From assembly GCA_003170295.1 (NCBI GenBank), contig PNAJ01000077.1, forward strand, positions 1-64,000: a stretch of DNA of 64,000 bases, written 5' to 3'. The notes under the pieces are model-generated. The model made no database searches, was not told the DNA's origin, and saw only the letters and a list, made by a program, of their open reading frames with translations. Positions 8,412 through 18,100 of this stretch are shown one piece after another. The position numbers were made by a program, and so were the translations under genes. The stretch comes from Bryobacterales bacterium. Its GTDB lineage: Bacteria; Acidobacteriota; Terriglobia; Bryobacterales; Bryobacteraceae. Each line of letters begins with the position of its first letter. The stretch's first letter is position 1.

Positions 8412-9575
8412 CTAGTGCCCTAGATTTTCGTACCAGTTCAGGTTGGTTGTCGCGCTGCCGATGCAGGCCAGGTCGATGCGATGGTCTCCGTTGAGGTCAA
8501 CGGCGGTGCAGGATGCGGCGGCCATGGTTCCGGTGTCGAGCACGCGGCGAGTCCAGCGGCCTTTTTCATTCGTGTAGATCAGCACTTGATAGGGCTTGCC
8601 GCGCATGCCGGCTACGATCTGGTCTCGTTTATCGCCATTGAGGTCCGCGGTGAGAATGGTGTGGGCGTCGAGGAGGGAATCGTCGATGGCGTCGCGGTGC
8701 CATTGGCCTTTGTGTTCGGTGTAGACGACTACCTTATTGCCGTGCCAGGGTTCGATGGCGGCCAGGAAACGCTGCTTGCCGAGGTGACCGACGGCGATGT
8801 CGCTGGTTCCACTTTTCGGCCAGGGATCGGGATTGCCTTTCGAAATCTCCGTGCGCGTCCAGCCATTGTTGAAGCGGTAGAGGTCGATTCCGAGGAACGA
8901 CGCGGTCAGGATGGAGTCGCGGCCCTTGCCGTCCCAATCGACGACCGTGATGCCGTGCTGGACGCCTTCGTTGTCGGCGGCGATGAGCGTACGTTTCCAT
9001 TCACCTGGTTTGTAGTAAACCAACGGCACGTGATCGCGATAGTCGGGGGCGACGGCATTCTCGCCAATTAGAGGAGCGTTGAGGAAGACCGTTGAGCCGT
9101 CGATATTGGCTGATCGAATGCGATGGGAGGTCGGCAGGCGGTCGATTTCGGTGAGAGTCCACGGCTGACGAGGATCGCCGTGGGGCTTGAGCACGGCTAC
9201 ATTGCCCTTGCTGTTGGCAGCCACCATCGAGAAACCGTAAGCGAGCACGATCTGGTCGTTGGAAACGGCGAGATTGATCATCCCGGTGAGGCCGGAGGCG
9301 ATGACGTGCCTTTCCCAGGTTGGATTTTCGAACCACACCAGGTCGGTCATGCCGCTGGCTAGCGCGATCAGGTCGGGCTTGCCATCGCCGTTGAGATCGG
9401 CGGCAACTACTTGGTATCCGCCTTTAAGGCCGGTGGCGATGATGTGTTCGCGGAAGTCGGCGGCCAGGAGGAGCGTTAGAGATGAAAACGCCAGAAGAGC
9501 CGCCTGAAAGGGCGGCTGCCGCCAAAATTTGCGGCCCCACAAGCGGCGGGGAGGGTGCTTTGTCACACGATGCAT
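8412..9575 (-). CDS. Secreted FG-GAP/VCBS repeat beta-propeller protein
   Basis: About 387 residues if started at the ATG at 9575, four bases after the stop of the upstream gene. An earlier ATG at 9635 would overlap that gene by 56 bases. It holds repeated blocks of the DLNGDGKPDLIAL kind (also DLNGDKRDQIVAG, DLNGDHRIDLACIG), which are calcium-binding FG-GAP/VCBS blades of an integrin-like propeller. The N-terminus has a basic stretch and then a hydrophobic run (AALLAFSSLTLLLAA) that serves as a signal peptide. The front half of that run and the residues LWGRKFWRQPPFQ are encoded by a family A dispersed repeat (9484-9541). Likely extracytoplasmic; its ligand is unknown. Confidence 0.8.
   Translation of the reverse strand: MHRVTKHPPRRLWGRKFWRQPPFQAALLAFSSLTLLLAADFREHIIATGLKGGYQVVAADLNGDGKPDLIALASGMTDLVWFENPTWERHVIASGLTGMINLAVSNDQIVLAYGFSMVAANSKGNVAVLKPHGDPRQPWTLTEIDRLPTSHRIRSANIDGSTVFLNAPLIGENAVAPDYRDHVPLVYYKPGEWKRTLIAADNEGVQHGITVVDWDGKGRDSILTASFLGIDLYRFNNGWTRTEISKGNPDPWPKSGTSDIAVGHLGKQRFLAAIEPWHGNKVVVYTEHKGQWHRDAIDDSLLDAHTILTADLNGDKRDQIVAGMRGKPYQVLIYTNEKGRWTRRVLDTGTMAAASCTAVDLNGDHRIDLACIGSATTNLNWYENLGH
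9484..9541 (+). repeat. Dispersed repeat, family A copy inside the VCBS coding region
   Basis: Contains GAAGAGCCGCCTGAAAGGGC followed by GGCTGCCGCCAAAATTTGCGGCCCCAC. Near-identical copies are at 34498-34555 (same orientation) and 53737-53800 (inverted). Diverged copies lie at 22062-22111, 43494-43543 and 53617-53668, and a fragment at 60174-60195. Two hairpins are possible: CCGCCTGAAAGGGCGG and TTGGCGG/CCGCCAA. Here the copy is read on the minus strand as the beginning of a protein. Confidence 0.75.
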
Positions 9576-9579
9576 CCAT

Positions 9580-10377
9580 TTACTTTGACACGGGAACGAT
9601 TTTGAAATCCCAAACCTGGGTGTTGATGCTTTCAAGACCCTCCGTGTACTCGACCAGCGCGTACTCGCCGGGCTCCAGATCTTTCTCGGGCCAGACTTTG
9701 TAGACGTTGTCGCCTTCCTGCTTTTTAAACGTAGCGACTTCCTTAAACTCCTGCAAGACTTCCTTGGAGACGGGAATGAGATGGATATTCTCGACGATGC
9801 GCGAGCCTTTCTTGGTGGGCGTCAGCTTGACTAGGGCGAAACGCTCGAAGGTGGAGAGGCGGAAGAAGAATTCGGGCCGCGGTTCGGCGATCGGCTTGGC
9901 GGAAGTATCGCCGTCGATTTCAAGAGTGGCTTTGCCGGCGACCATCGGGATCGGCGACAACGCTTTGAGGACCTGGCGCTTTTTGTCGTTGACGACTTTC
10001 GATTCGCCGACTTTGATCGCCTCGAGATTGTTGTTGTGGATGTAATAGACGCCGGGTTCGGAGGGGATTTGCTCCACCTGTTTCACTACCAGGCGCTCCG
10101 CCGCGTCCTCCTCGGCTTGCGACTTCGCATCGGCCTTCAGATCCTCGTCGTGCTGCTCGGCTTCCTTCTTAGTACGCGCGAGATCGACGAGCTCCAGAGG
10201 GATCTCTTCCCATTCGCCGCGCTCGCTGCTCAGGTAACTGACGCGGTCCTTGACGACCTTGTATTCGCTGGCCAACTGATAGGTGCCGTCTTTGAGATAG
10301 AGACGGGTTGTTCCGCCGAAAGCGGCGGCGGCGAACACTTGGAAAAAGGCGAGAAGAAAGACGATTCGCGAAAGCAT
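9580..10377 (-). CDS. Secreted protein of unknown function
   Basis: 265 residues with a clear signal peptide (MLSRIVFLLAFFQVFAAAAFG). The next stretch resembles a short SH3-like beta segment (TTRLYLKDGTYQLASEY), then a charged helical linker rich in Lys/Glu/Asp (residues about 65-100), then a beta-rich C-terminal domain ending EYTEGLESINTQVWDF. Proteins of this outline recur in Acidobacteria with no known role. Its start codon is only 17 bases from that of the divergent aldo/keto reductase, so their promoters must overlap coding sequence. The VCBS gene follows four bases after its stop and is probably co-transcribed. Confidence 0.75.
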   Translation of the reverse strand: MLSRIVFLLAFFQVFAAAAFGGTTRLYLKDGTYQLASEYKVVKDRVSYLSSERGEWEEIPLELVDLARTKKEAEQHDEDLKADAKSQAEEDAAERLVVKQVEQIPSEPGVYYIHNNNLEAIKVGESKVVNDKKRQVLKALSPIPMVAGKATLEIDGDTSAKPIAEPRPEFFFRLSTFERFALVKLTPTKKGSRIVENIHLIPVSKEVLQEFKEVATFKKQEGDNVYKVWPEKDLEPGEYALVEYTEGLESINTQVWDFKIVPVSK

Positions 10378-10394
10378 ACCTTTATTATGGAATC

Positions 10395-11366
10395 ATGCGC
10401 TATCGAAAACTTGGACGCACTGGCATCGAGATAAGTGACATCGGATTTGGGGCCTGGGGCATCGGGGGCAAGCAGTGGATTGGCGGATCGGACGAGGAAT
10501 CGCGGGCGGCGCTCCAGCGGGCGCTGGAACTCGGCGTCAATTTTATCGACACCGCGCTGGCGTACGGCGACGGGCATAGCGAGGAGCTGGTCGGCGAGAT
10601 CGTGCGGTCGGCGGCGGGAAAAGTTTACGTCGCGACGAAAGTGCCGCCGATGAACATGAAATGGCCGGCGAAATCGGGCATTGGGATCGAGGATGTTTTC
10701 CCTTACGATTACGTGATCCGGTCGACGGAGAAGAGCCTGCGTAATTTGAAGCTCGACGCGGTGGATCTGCAACAGCTTCATGTGTGGAACACGGAGTGGA
10801 CGGATCGGGACGAATGGAAACGCGCGTTTGAGGATTTGAAGAAGTCGGGAAAGGCGAAGGCGGTCGGCGTGTCGCTGAACGCGGGCGATCCGGATTCGGG
10901 ACTGGACTTGATTCGCACCGGGCTGTGCGATTCGGTGCAAGTCGTCTACAACATTTTCGATCAGTCTCCGAACGCGAATCTGTTGCCGCTTGCGCTGCAG
11001 CATAACGTCGGCGTGCTGGCGCGTGTGCCGCTCGATGAGGGCGCGCTGACCGCGACCATCACGGAAGACACGGTGTTCGAGAAGGGCGAGTTTCGCGATT
11101 GGTATTTCCGGGGTCGCGATCGCAAGAAGCAGGTAGTGGAACACGTGAGCGCGTTGCAGAAGGATCTGGAGGGGATCACGGGCTCGCTGCCGGAGATTGC
11201 TCTGCGCTACTGCCTATCGCATCCGGCGGTTTCGAGCGTGATTCCAGGGATGAGGAAAGTGCGGACGGTGGAATCGAGCTGCTCCGTGTCGGACTTGGGC
11301 GCCTTGCATGATTCCGTGCTCGCCAAGCTAAAAAAACACGCCTGGGTTAAAGATTTTCACTCGTGA
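10395..11366 (+). CDS. Aldo/keto reductase
   Basis: 323 residues starting at the ATG giving MRYRKLGRTG. It has the TIM-barrel AKR fold with the catalytic tetrad visible as D52, Y57 (FIDTALAYGDG), K82 (VATKVP) and the His in LQQLHVWN. SVIPGMRK near the end matches the NADPH-binding region. The family reduces aldehydes or ketones, or oxidises sugars, with NADP(H) in the cytosol; the substrate is not predictable. The TGA overlaps the GTG start of nfo by four bases (GTGA), which indicates coupled translation. Confidence 0.9.
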   Translation: MRYRKLGRTGIEISDIGFGAWGIGGKQWIGGSDEESRAALQRALELGVNFIDTALAYGDGHSEELVGEIVRSAAGKVYVATKVPPMNMKWPAKSGIGIEDVFPYDYVIRSTEKSLRNLKLDAVDLQQLHVWNTEWTDRDEWKRAFEDLKKSGKAKAVGVSLNAGDPDSGLDLIRTGLCDSVQVVYNIFDQSPNANLLPLALQHNVGVLARVPLDEGALTATITEDTVFEKGEFRDWYFRGRDRKKQVVEHVSALQKDLEGITGSLPEIALRYCLSHPAVSSVIPGMRKVRTVESSCSVSDLGALHDSVLAKLKKHAWVKDFHS

Positions 11367-12241
11367 GAATCGGGCTGCACACCTCGATCGCCGGGGCGCT
11401 GGAACGGTCGGCGACCACGGCGGCGGAACTGGGCGCGAATACGTTCCAGATTTTTTCGTCGAGCCCGCGGCAGTGGAAGGCATCGGTGCCCAGCGCGTCG
11501 GCGATCAAGCTGCTGAACGCGGCTCGCGAGAAATTCGACCTGACGCCGCTGGTGATACACGACAATTATTTGATCAACCTCGCGTCGGCGAATGAGGGGA
11601 TACGGAAGGAATCGATTGAGGCGTTTCGCGGGGAACTGGTGCGAGGGATCGCGATGGGCGCGGAGTATCTGGTCGCGCATCCCGGAAATTACAAGGGACA
11701 GACCATCGAGCAGGGGATTTTTCATTTTCTCCAAGGCGTCGCGGCGGCGGCGGATGGGTTGGTGTTCGACAAGCTGATGCTGCTGGTCGAATGCACAGCG
11801 GGCGCGGGGGCGCAGATCGGGGGGCGGTTGGAGGAGCTGCACGCGATTCGCGAGTATGCGGCGCAGATGACTCATCTGCCTGTAGGCTTTTGCCTGGATA
11901 CGTGCCACCTTCTCGTCTCCGGCTACGATATAGCGACCGAAGATGGATTCAAGAAAACCGTTGCCGAGGCCGACCGGATTCTGGGGCTCGATCATGTGCG
12001 CGTGATCCACGCGAACGATTCGAAGGGGGCGCTCGGATCGCATATGGATCGGCATGAACACATCGGGCAAGGTTATATTGGATTAGACGGGTTTCGTCGC
12101 ATTCTCACCCACCCGAAGCTTCGCAACAAAGCCTTCATTCTTGAGACGCCGGTGGATCACGAGGGCGACGATCAACGGAATCTCGACACGCTGAAGTTGC
12201 TATGGAAGAAAAAGTCTACGACCACAACCAAATCGAGCTGA
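11363..12241 (+). CDS. nfo: Endonuclease IV (AP endonuclease)
   Basis: 292 residues, GTG start overlapping the previous stop. The AP endonuclease 2 TIM barrel is complete, with zinc ligands in [23 protein letters not shown], the segment [10 protein letters not shown]...DRHEHIG and ILETP. It cleaves 5' to abasic sites and removes 3' blocking groups in base excision repair, using three zinc ions. The last 40 bases overlap the start of leuS, an unusually long overlap for two unrelated housekeeping genes. The extra tail ([14 protein letters not shown]) is created by that overlap. Confidence 0.95.
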   Translation: MRIGLHTSIAGALERSATTAAELGANTFQIFSSSPRQWKASVPSASAIKLLNAAREKFDLTPLVIHDNYLINLASANEGIRKESIEAFRGELVRGIAMGAEYLVAHPGNYKGQTIEQGIFHFLQGVAAAADGLVFDKLMLLVECTAGAGAQIGGRLEELHAIREYAAQMTHLPVGFCLDTCHLLVSGYDIATEDGFKKTVAEADRILGLDHVRVIHANDSKGALGSHMDRHEHIGQGYIGLDGFRRILTHPKLRNKAFILETPVDHEGDDQRNLDTLKLLWKKKSTTTTKSS

Positions 12242-14634
12242 AGTGGCAGGAGCGCTGGAAAGACGCGCAGCTTTATCGCGCCGATCCGAGCTCCGCTGCG
12301 CCCAAATATTACGTGGTCGAGATGCTTCCGTACCCCAGCGGTCGGCTGCATATGGGACACGTTCGCAACTACTCGATCGGCGATGCGCTGGCGCGTTATA
12401 TGTGGATGCGCGGTTACAACGTCCAGCATCCCATGGGCTGGGATGCGTTCGGGTTGCCCGCCGAGAACGCCGCGATCAAGGGCGGCGCGCATCCTCGCGA
12501 TTGGACTATCGCAAGAATCGCCGAGATGACGCGGCAGATGAATCGCATGGGCTTCGCCTATGACTGGAGCCTGGAAATCACCACGTGCGAGCCCGAGTAT
12601 TACCGCTGGAATCAGTGGTTTTTCCTGAAAATGCTGGAGCGCGGCTTGGCGTATCGCAAGAGAGCGCTGGTGAACTGGTGCCCGGAGTGCGGGACCGTGC
12701 TCGCGAATGAGCAGGTGGTCAATGGCTGCTGCTGGCGTCATGAAACGACACAGGTGGAGCAGCGCGCGCTCGAACAGTGGTTCTGGAAAATCACCGACTA
12801 CGCGGATGAATTGCTGCGAGACATCGACGAAAAGCTCGAAGGCGCGTGGCCGGACCGAGTGCTCGCGATGCAGAGGAATTGGATCGGCAAATCGGTGGGG
12901 TCGGAGATCGATTTCACCCTCGAAGGGTCGGGCGAAAAAATCCGTGTATTCACGACGCGGGTCGATACCATTTACGGCGCGACGTGCATGATCCTCGCGC
13001 CGGAGCATCCGTTGGCGCAGAAGCTGCTCGATGAAGCTGGGCGAGTGCGGGCGAAAGAGATGATCGACGCGCGGGCGAATAAGGGTCCGGGCGATGTAGT
13101 TAAGGACGGCGCGCCCACCGGCGCGTTCGCGATCAATCCCTACAGCGGCCTGAAGGTGCCCGTGTGGATCGGCAATTTCGTGCTGATGGACTACGGCACC
13201 GGTGCGATTATGGCGGTACCCGCTCACGACGAGCGCGATTTCGAATTCTGCACGACGTTCGGACTGCCCATCGTTCCAGTGATTCGGCCAGTGGACACCG
13301 AACGAAACTTACCCTTCTGCGATGACGGCATCGTCGAAAATTCAGGCGAATATTCCGGCTTGACCAGCGCCGAGGCCCGGCGGAAAATGAACGAGCGCGC
13401 CGAGCGCGAAGGATTCGGCAAGGCGGCGATCACGTTCCGCATCAAGGACTGGGGAATCTCGCGCCAGCGCTACTGGGGCACTCCCATTCCGGTCATTCAT
13501 TGTCCGAAATGCGGCGTGGTTCCGGTTCCCGAGAAAGACTTGCCGGTGGAATTGCCGTACGACGTGAAGTTCACGGGCAAAGGCCGGTCGCCTCTCGCCG
13601 AGAATCCGGAGTTCATGAACGTGAAGTGTCCTCAATGCGGCGAGAATGCGCAGCGCGAGAGCGACACCATGGACACCTTCGTCGATTCATCCTGGTACTT
13701 CTATCGCTACTGCGATCCGCACAATGACAAGGCTCCATTCGATTCGGCGAAGATCGCGAAGTGGTTCGAGATCGATCAATACATCGGCGGCGTCACGCAC
13801 GCGATTCTGCATCTCATCTACTCGCGATTCTTTACTAAGGTGATGCGCGATCTCGGGCTGATTGCAAACGACGAACCGGCCGCGAATTTGTTCACGCAAG
13901 GCATGGTGCTGGGCAACGACGGCACGGCGATGTCGAAGTCGAAGGGCAATGTCGTCGATCCGGAAGAAATGATGGACAAATATGGCGCGGATACGTGCCG
14001 CCTGTTCGTTCTGTTCGCCGCGCCTCCGGAAAAGGACATGCCGTGGATCGAGGCGAGCGTCGGCGGCCAGCGCCGCTTCCTCGAGCGGGTATGGAAATTC
14101 GTGACGCGCAACGTCGGTCGCGATGCGGGCACGGGCGATCCGGCGGCGGACCGCCGGGCACTGCGTAAACTGCACCGGACGATTCACAAGATGACCGACG
14201 ATTTCAGCAATCGGTGGCATTTCAACACGTCGATCGCCGCGCTGATGGAACTCATCAACACGTTGACCGAAGAAGAGGCGAGCCTTTCCCGCCGAGCGTT
14301 GGATCAGATCCTGCCTTCGCTGGTTTTGCTGCTGGGTCCGTTCGCGCCTTACATTGCGGAAGAGCTATGGGAGCAGTTGGGCCGCACGGGTCCAGCGTTC
14401 AAGCAACCGTGGCCCGCGTTTGACGAGTCATTGGAAAAAGAAGACGCCGCGGATGTTGTGTTGCAAGTGAACGGCAAAGTGCGCGGACGCATCTCGATGC
14501 CATTCGGTGCGCCGAAAGAAGAACTGGAGCGGCTGGCACTCGCCGATCCGAAGACACAGGCGTCGATCACAGGCAAGCAGGTAGTTAAGGTAATCGTGGT
14601 GCCGGATAAGCTCGTCAATATCGTCGTAAAGTAG
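12202..14634 (+). CDS. leuS: Leucyl-tRNA synthetase
   Basis: 810 residues, bacterial LeuRS length. Class I signatures are HMGH at 50-53 and AMSKS at 576-580 (the KMSKS loop with Ala first). The CP1 editing domain lies in between, with GYGT-like and VPAHDERD motifs. Two cysteine pairs (CPKCG, CPQCG) form the zinc-ribbon insertion around residues 434-480. It charges tRNA-Leu and edits mischarged norvaline or isoleucine. The start [19 protein letters not shown] matches the family, so the 40-base overlap with nfo is probably real. No T-box or other leader is visible. Confidence 0.97.
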   Translation: MEEKVYDHNQIELKWQERWKDAQLYRADPSSAAPKYYVVEMLPYPSGRLHMGHVRNYSIGDALARYMWMRGYNVQHPMGWDAFGLPAENAAIKGGAHPRDWTIARIAEMTRQMNRMGFAYDWSLEITTCEPEYYRWNQWFFLKMLERGLAYRKRALVNWCPECGTVLANEQVVNGCCWRHETTQVEQRALEQWFWKITDYADELLRDIDEKLEGAWPDRVLAMQRNWIGKSVGSEIDFTLEGSGEKIRVFTTRVDTIYGATCMILAPEHPLAQKLLDEAGRVRAKEMIDARANKGPGDVVKDGAPTGAFAINPYSGLKVPVWIGNFVLMDYGTGAIMAVPAHDERDFEFCTTFGLPIVPVIRPVDTERNLPFCDDGIVENSGEYSGLTSAEARRKMNERAEREGFGKAAITFRIKDWGISRQRYWGTPIPVIHCPKCGVVPVPEKDLPVELPYDVKFTGKGRSPLAENPEFMNVKCPQCGENAQRESDTMDTFVDSSWYFYRYCDPHNDKAPFDSAKIAKWFEIDQYIGGVTHAILHLIYSRFFTKVMRDLGLIANDEPAANLFTQGMVLGNDGTAMSKSKGNVVDPEEMMDKYGADTCRLFVLFAAPPEKDMPWIEASVGGQRRFLERVWKFVTRNVGRDAGTGDPAADRRALRKLHRTIHKMTDDFSNRWHFNTSIAALMELINTLTEEEASLSRRALDQILPSLVLLLGPFAPYIAEELWEQLGRTGPAFKQPWPAFDESLEKEDAADVVLQVNGKVRGRISMPFGAPKEELERLALADPKTQASITGKQVVKVIVVPDKLVNIVVK

Positions 14635-14661
14635 ATCATATGACCAGCGGACGCCTATCCG

Positions 14662-15141
14662 GTGGAGGAGTATCTGACGACCGTCTATCGTCCCGACTGC
14701 GATTACGTCGATGGTGAGGTATTAGGGCGCAATTTTGGCGAAAGGGATCACAGCTATGTTCAAGCCGCGATGATGTCGTACTTTTTCGCGAGGCGCAAGA
14801 CCTGGAACATCGAGGTCTATCCGGAACAGCGAGTGCAGGTGCGCCCGAATCGGTTCCGCATCCCGGATGTTTGTGTAGTCTTGGGCGGAACGAAGGAGAA
14901 AATCTTTACCACTCCTCCCTTCCTCTGCGTGGAAATCCGCTCCCTCGAAGACCGCATGAGCGAATTCCTCAGTCGCATCGACGACTATTTCGCGATGGGC
15001 GTCCCCAACGTCTGGGTGGTCGATCCGGCGCGGCGCTGCGCTTATCAGGCCACCGCCGCAGGCGATCTCCACCGAAACACGGAGCTTCTCCGCACCACCG
15101 ACGCCGCGCTCGAAGTTCCTCTCTCAGAAATCTTCGAGTAA
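14662..15141 (+). CDS. Uma2-like (DUF820) endonuclease-fold protein, probable 5' frameshift
   Basis: 159 residues from a GTG. It shows the PD-(D/E)XK-type Uma2 pattern: YRPDCDYVDGEV, then R-IPDVCV, then FLCVEIRS, then DYFAMGVPNVWVVDP. The family is abundant in cyanobacteria and Acidobacteria; its role is unsettled. In the frame upstream of this GTG the codons read P-A-D-A-Y-P-V-E-E-Y-L, a normal family N-terminus, but a TGA precedes them. An ATG at 14640 would give M-T-S and join that frame if one G of the GG at 14649-14650 were absent. So either a one-base insertion has damaged the start or the GTG is used. Confidence 0.75.
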   Translation: MEEYLTTVYRPDCDYVDGEVLGRNFGERDHSYVQAAMMSYFFARRKTWNIEVYPEQRVQVRPNRFRIPDVCVVLGGTKEKIFTTPPFLCVEIRSLEDRMSEFLSRIDDYFAMGVPNVWVVDPARRCAYQATAAGDLHRNTELLRTTDAALEVPLSEIFE

Positions 15142-15148
15142 CATACGC

Positions 15149-18100
15149 CTACTGCACCGCCACCGTTGGACCGCTCAGCGTCGTACTCCCGTTGATGGTG
15201 ACCACCAGCGGCAGCGCGCTCCCGGTTACGCCGGTCGGGACCTGGAGATTTACTTGGATGACGCCCGTGACCAGTCCCGGCGCGGCCCCGGCGAATAGGA
15301 CGGTAGCGTTCACCCCGTTAATGGTCGCGGTCACTTTGGTCGGGATGTTATAGAGCGGGGTTGTATTTGTTGGCGTGGGTGTGATGGTTCCCGTAACGCT
15401 GGCCGGACTCGTCTGCCCGCCACCAGTCATGTATACGTAAATGTACGAGCCTTGCGCCGCGGGTGTAGTGCTGACATTCTGCCCATTGATCACAATCCCG
15501 GCTGCGGGTCCGTTGAAGGTGTAGTTCTGGTTGAGAACCGCCGCCTGTCCTGCTCCCGTGGCGCTGAACGTGTAAATCCCCGGCGCCTGACTCGCGACAT
15601 TCTGCAGAATCGCGGACGATTGCACCTGCTGATAGGAGACCACCACGTTGGTGGTCGCCCGGCCGGCGATTTCGTACGGCACGACCACATTGATCTGCGT
15701 AGCGGAGACGTAGGTTGGCGTGCCGGGAATGCCGTCAAATAGCACCTGCACTCCGGAGAGCAAGTTGCTCACCGTGTTCCCCGCCGCCAGAGTGAACGTC
15801 GCCGACGTGGACGGCCCGATGCCCGTGCCTTTGATGGTAATCAGTTCCCCTGGCGCGATCGCGCCGAATCCACCATTCGCGCTATTGGAGATGGACGTCG
15901 GTTGGGGAATCGGAACACCGGTAACAGTGACCGTCACCTGAACCGTGATTGCCGTTTGACCCGTGGGAGTGATGGTGATGGTCCCGGTGTACGTTCCCGC
16001 CGTCGTGAAAACGGCGGGCGTCACGGACACCGTCAGAACCAACGGCCCACTCGGAGCTCCTGTCGAACCGCTGGCGGGCGTTACCGACAGGAAACCCGGC
16101 GTGCTCGTCGATGCAACCGAGATGGCGACCGCCCCTCCCGTACTGGTCACGTTGAGCGTCTGATTCGCGGGCGCCGCGCTTCCCAGTTGATAGTTGAAAC
16201 CGAGCGTGGTCGACGACACGACGACCGTTTGCGACGCAGTTACCAACAAAGTCACGGGGATCGTGGCGTTCGGCGTCGCCGAGTTTTGGAACGTCAGCGT
16301 GATGTTACCGGTATACGTTCCCGGCGAGAGCGTATTCTGCAGGATGCTGGCGGTAATGGTGCTGGTTGTGGCGCTCGCGGTACCGCTTAACGGCGTGATC
16401 TGCAGCCAGTTGCCAATGACCGTGCTCGCCGTCGCCGTGAACGTGGTGGTTCCGCCGGCGGCCGTCAGCGCGACCGTCTGCGAGGCGGGCGGCGTCGCTC
16501 CCTGCGCCTGTGTGAAGGAAAGCGAGGCGGGCGACACGCTTACCGTCGTAGCCGCCGCGACCGTCAGCACCACCGGAATCGTCAAGTCTCCGCTCGGAAG
16601 ACTCGCGCTGTTCGTCGCATGGATCGTAATCGATCCGTTGTAAACACCCACCGGCAACCCACTAGGCTGAATGTTGACTTGCAAGTAGTTCTGCGTGGTG
16701 CCGGAGGAGGACGCCAGGTACAGCCAGGAAACCGGAGCTCCCGGAGTGGACGCGAAAGCTGAAAACTCGAGCGGCGACACCCCGTCCGTACTGTTGAGCG
16801 ATATCCTGCTTGAAAGAGACGAAGTCGATCCATACGTTGCCGCGACCACACCAAAGCCCGAATCTGGCGTGACCGTAAGGAGAGGCGTCGCCGCTATATC
16901 CACGACCACGGGAATCAGGGTTGTGGTGTTTGAGACTCCGTTGAAGTAGGTCACAGTCACCGTGCCCGTGCAGAATCCGGACGTCATTCCCGTCGGCGCG
17001 ACGGAAACCGTGAGGGTCGCCGGCGTGACGTTCTGACTCGCTGCCGCACTCAGCCAGTTCGACGTGGGGCAGTTGCTCGCATTCATTGTGGTGGTGCTCA
17101 CCGAGAATCCCAGGGTGGACGGGCTAGTCAATTTCACATTCTGCTGCAAACCGGATTGGGATGTCAGCGTTGTCTGATAGCTGAATAGCAGCTCAGCCGG
17201 CCCGGCGAAAATCTGCGCGCTTGCCGCTGTCACGGTAAGTTGCACCGTGATCGGGATGCTGTAAAGGCTATAATCGCTATTATTCGGATACACCGTGAGC
17301 GTTCCCACATAGGGCGTCGCGCTGACGTTCAAATTCGACGCGTTTACGGTCACGTTGAGGACGGAATTGGCGGCGGTCGTGCCACTACCCGGCGATCCCG
17401 ATAGCCACGATTGGTTCGATAAAACCGTGTACGCGATACTGCTCCCATTGGAGCTGCTCACCTGGACGGACTGCGTCTGCGGCGACGTGCTGCCAAAAGG
17501 TATGGAGTACGTCAGCGATCGGCTGTTCACGCTGAGAAGCGCATTGTTAGTCACCAGCAGCGTTACCGTGACATTCGTCGCACTGCCGGCGCCCGCGGTC
17601 GGCCCAATGGCAAGCGTAATGGTATATGTTCCCGCAGGCAGGCTCGCGACGGTATTGTAGGAAAGCATCAAGTTGAGTTGCTGCGGCACGGTGCTCGCCA
17701 AGCCTCCGGTCGAGCTCAGCACCAGCCAGTTCGTCGTCTGTACCGGCGAGCCCGCGCCGGGTGTTGCCGTCACCTGATAGTTCAGCGACGCGCTGGTGGT
17801 GGAGATCATCAGCGTTTGCGTTTGCGCTGAGAACCCCCCCGCGCCGGACCCAGACTGGTAGACAAAATTACTGAGCGTGCCCGTCACGTTCAGCGCCGCA
17901 CCCGTCGTCACCGAGAGCGTCACAGGTATCGTCACGGAATCAGCCGTCGTCGTGCTCTGCACCGTAATCGTCCCCGTATAAGTACCGGACGCCAGAGTCT
18001 GCGCATTCACGGAGACCGAGAAACCCGGTATCGAATTACTGGTCGAAATAGCGAGCGTATTGGAAAGCAACAGCCAGTTCCCGCTGCCGAACTGCGTCTG

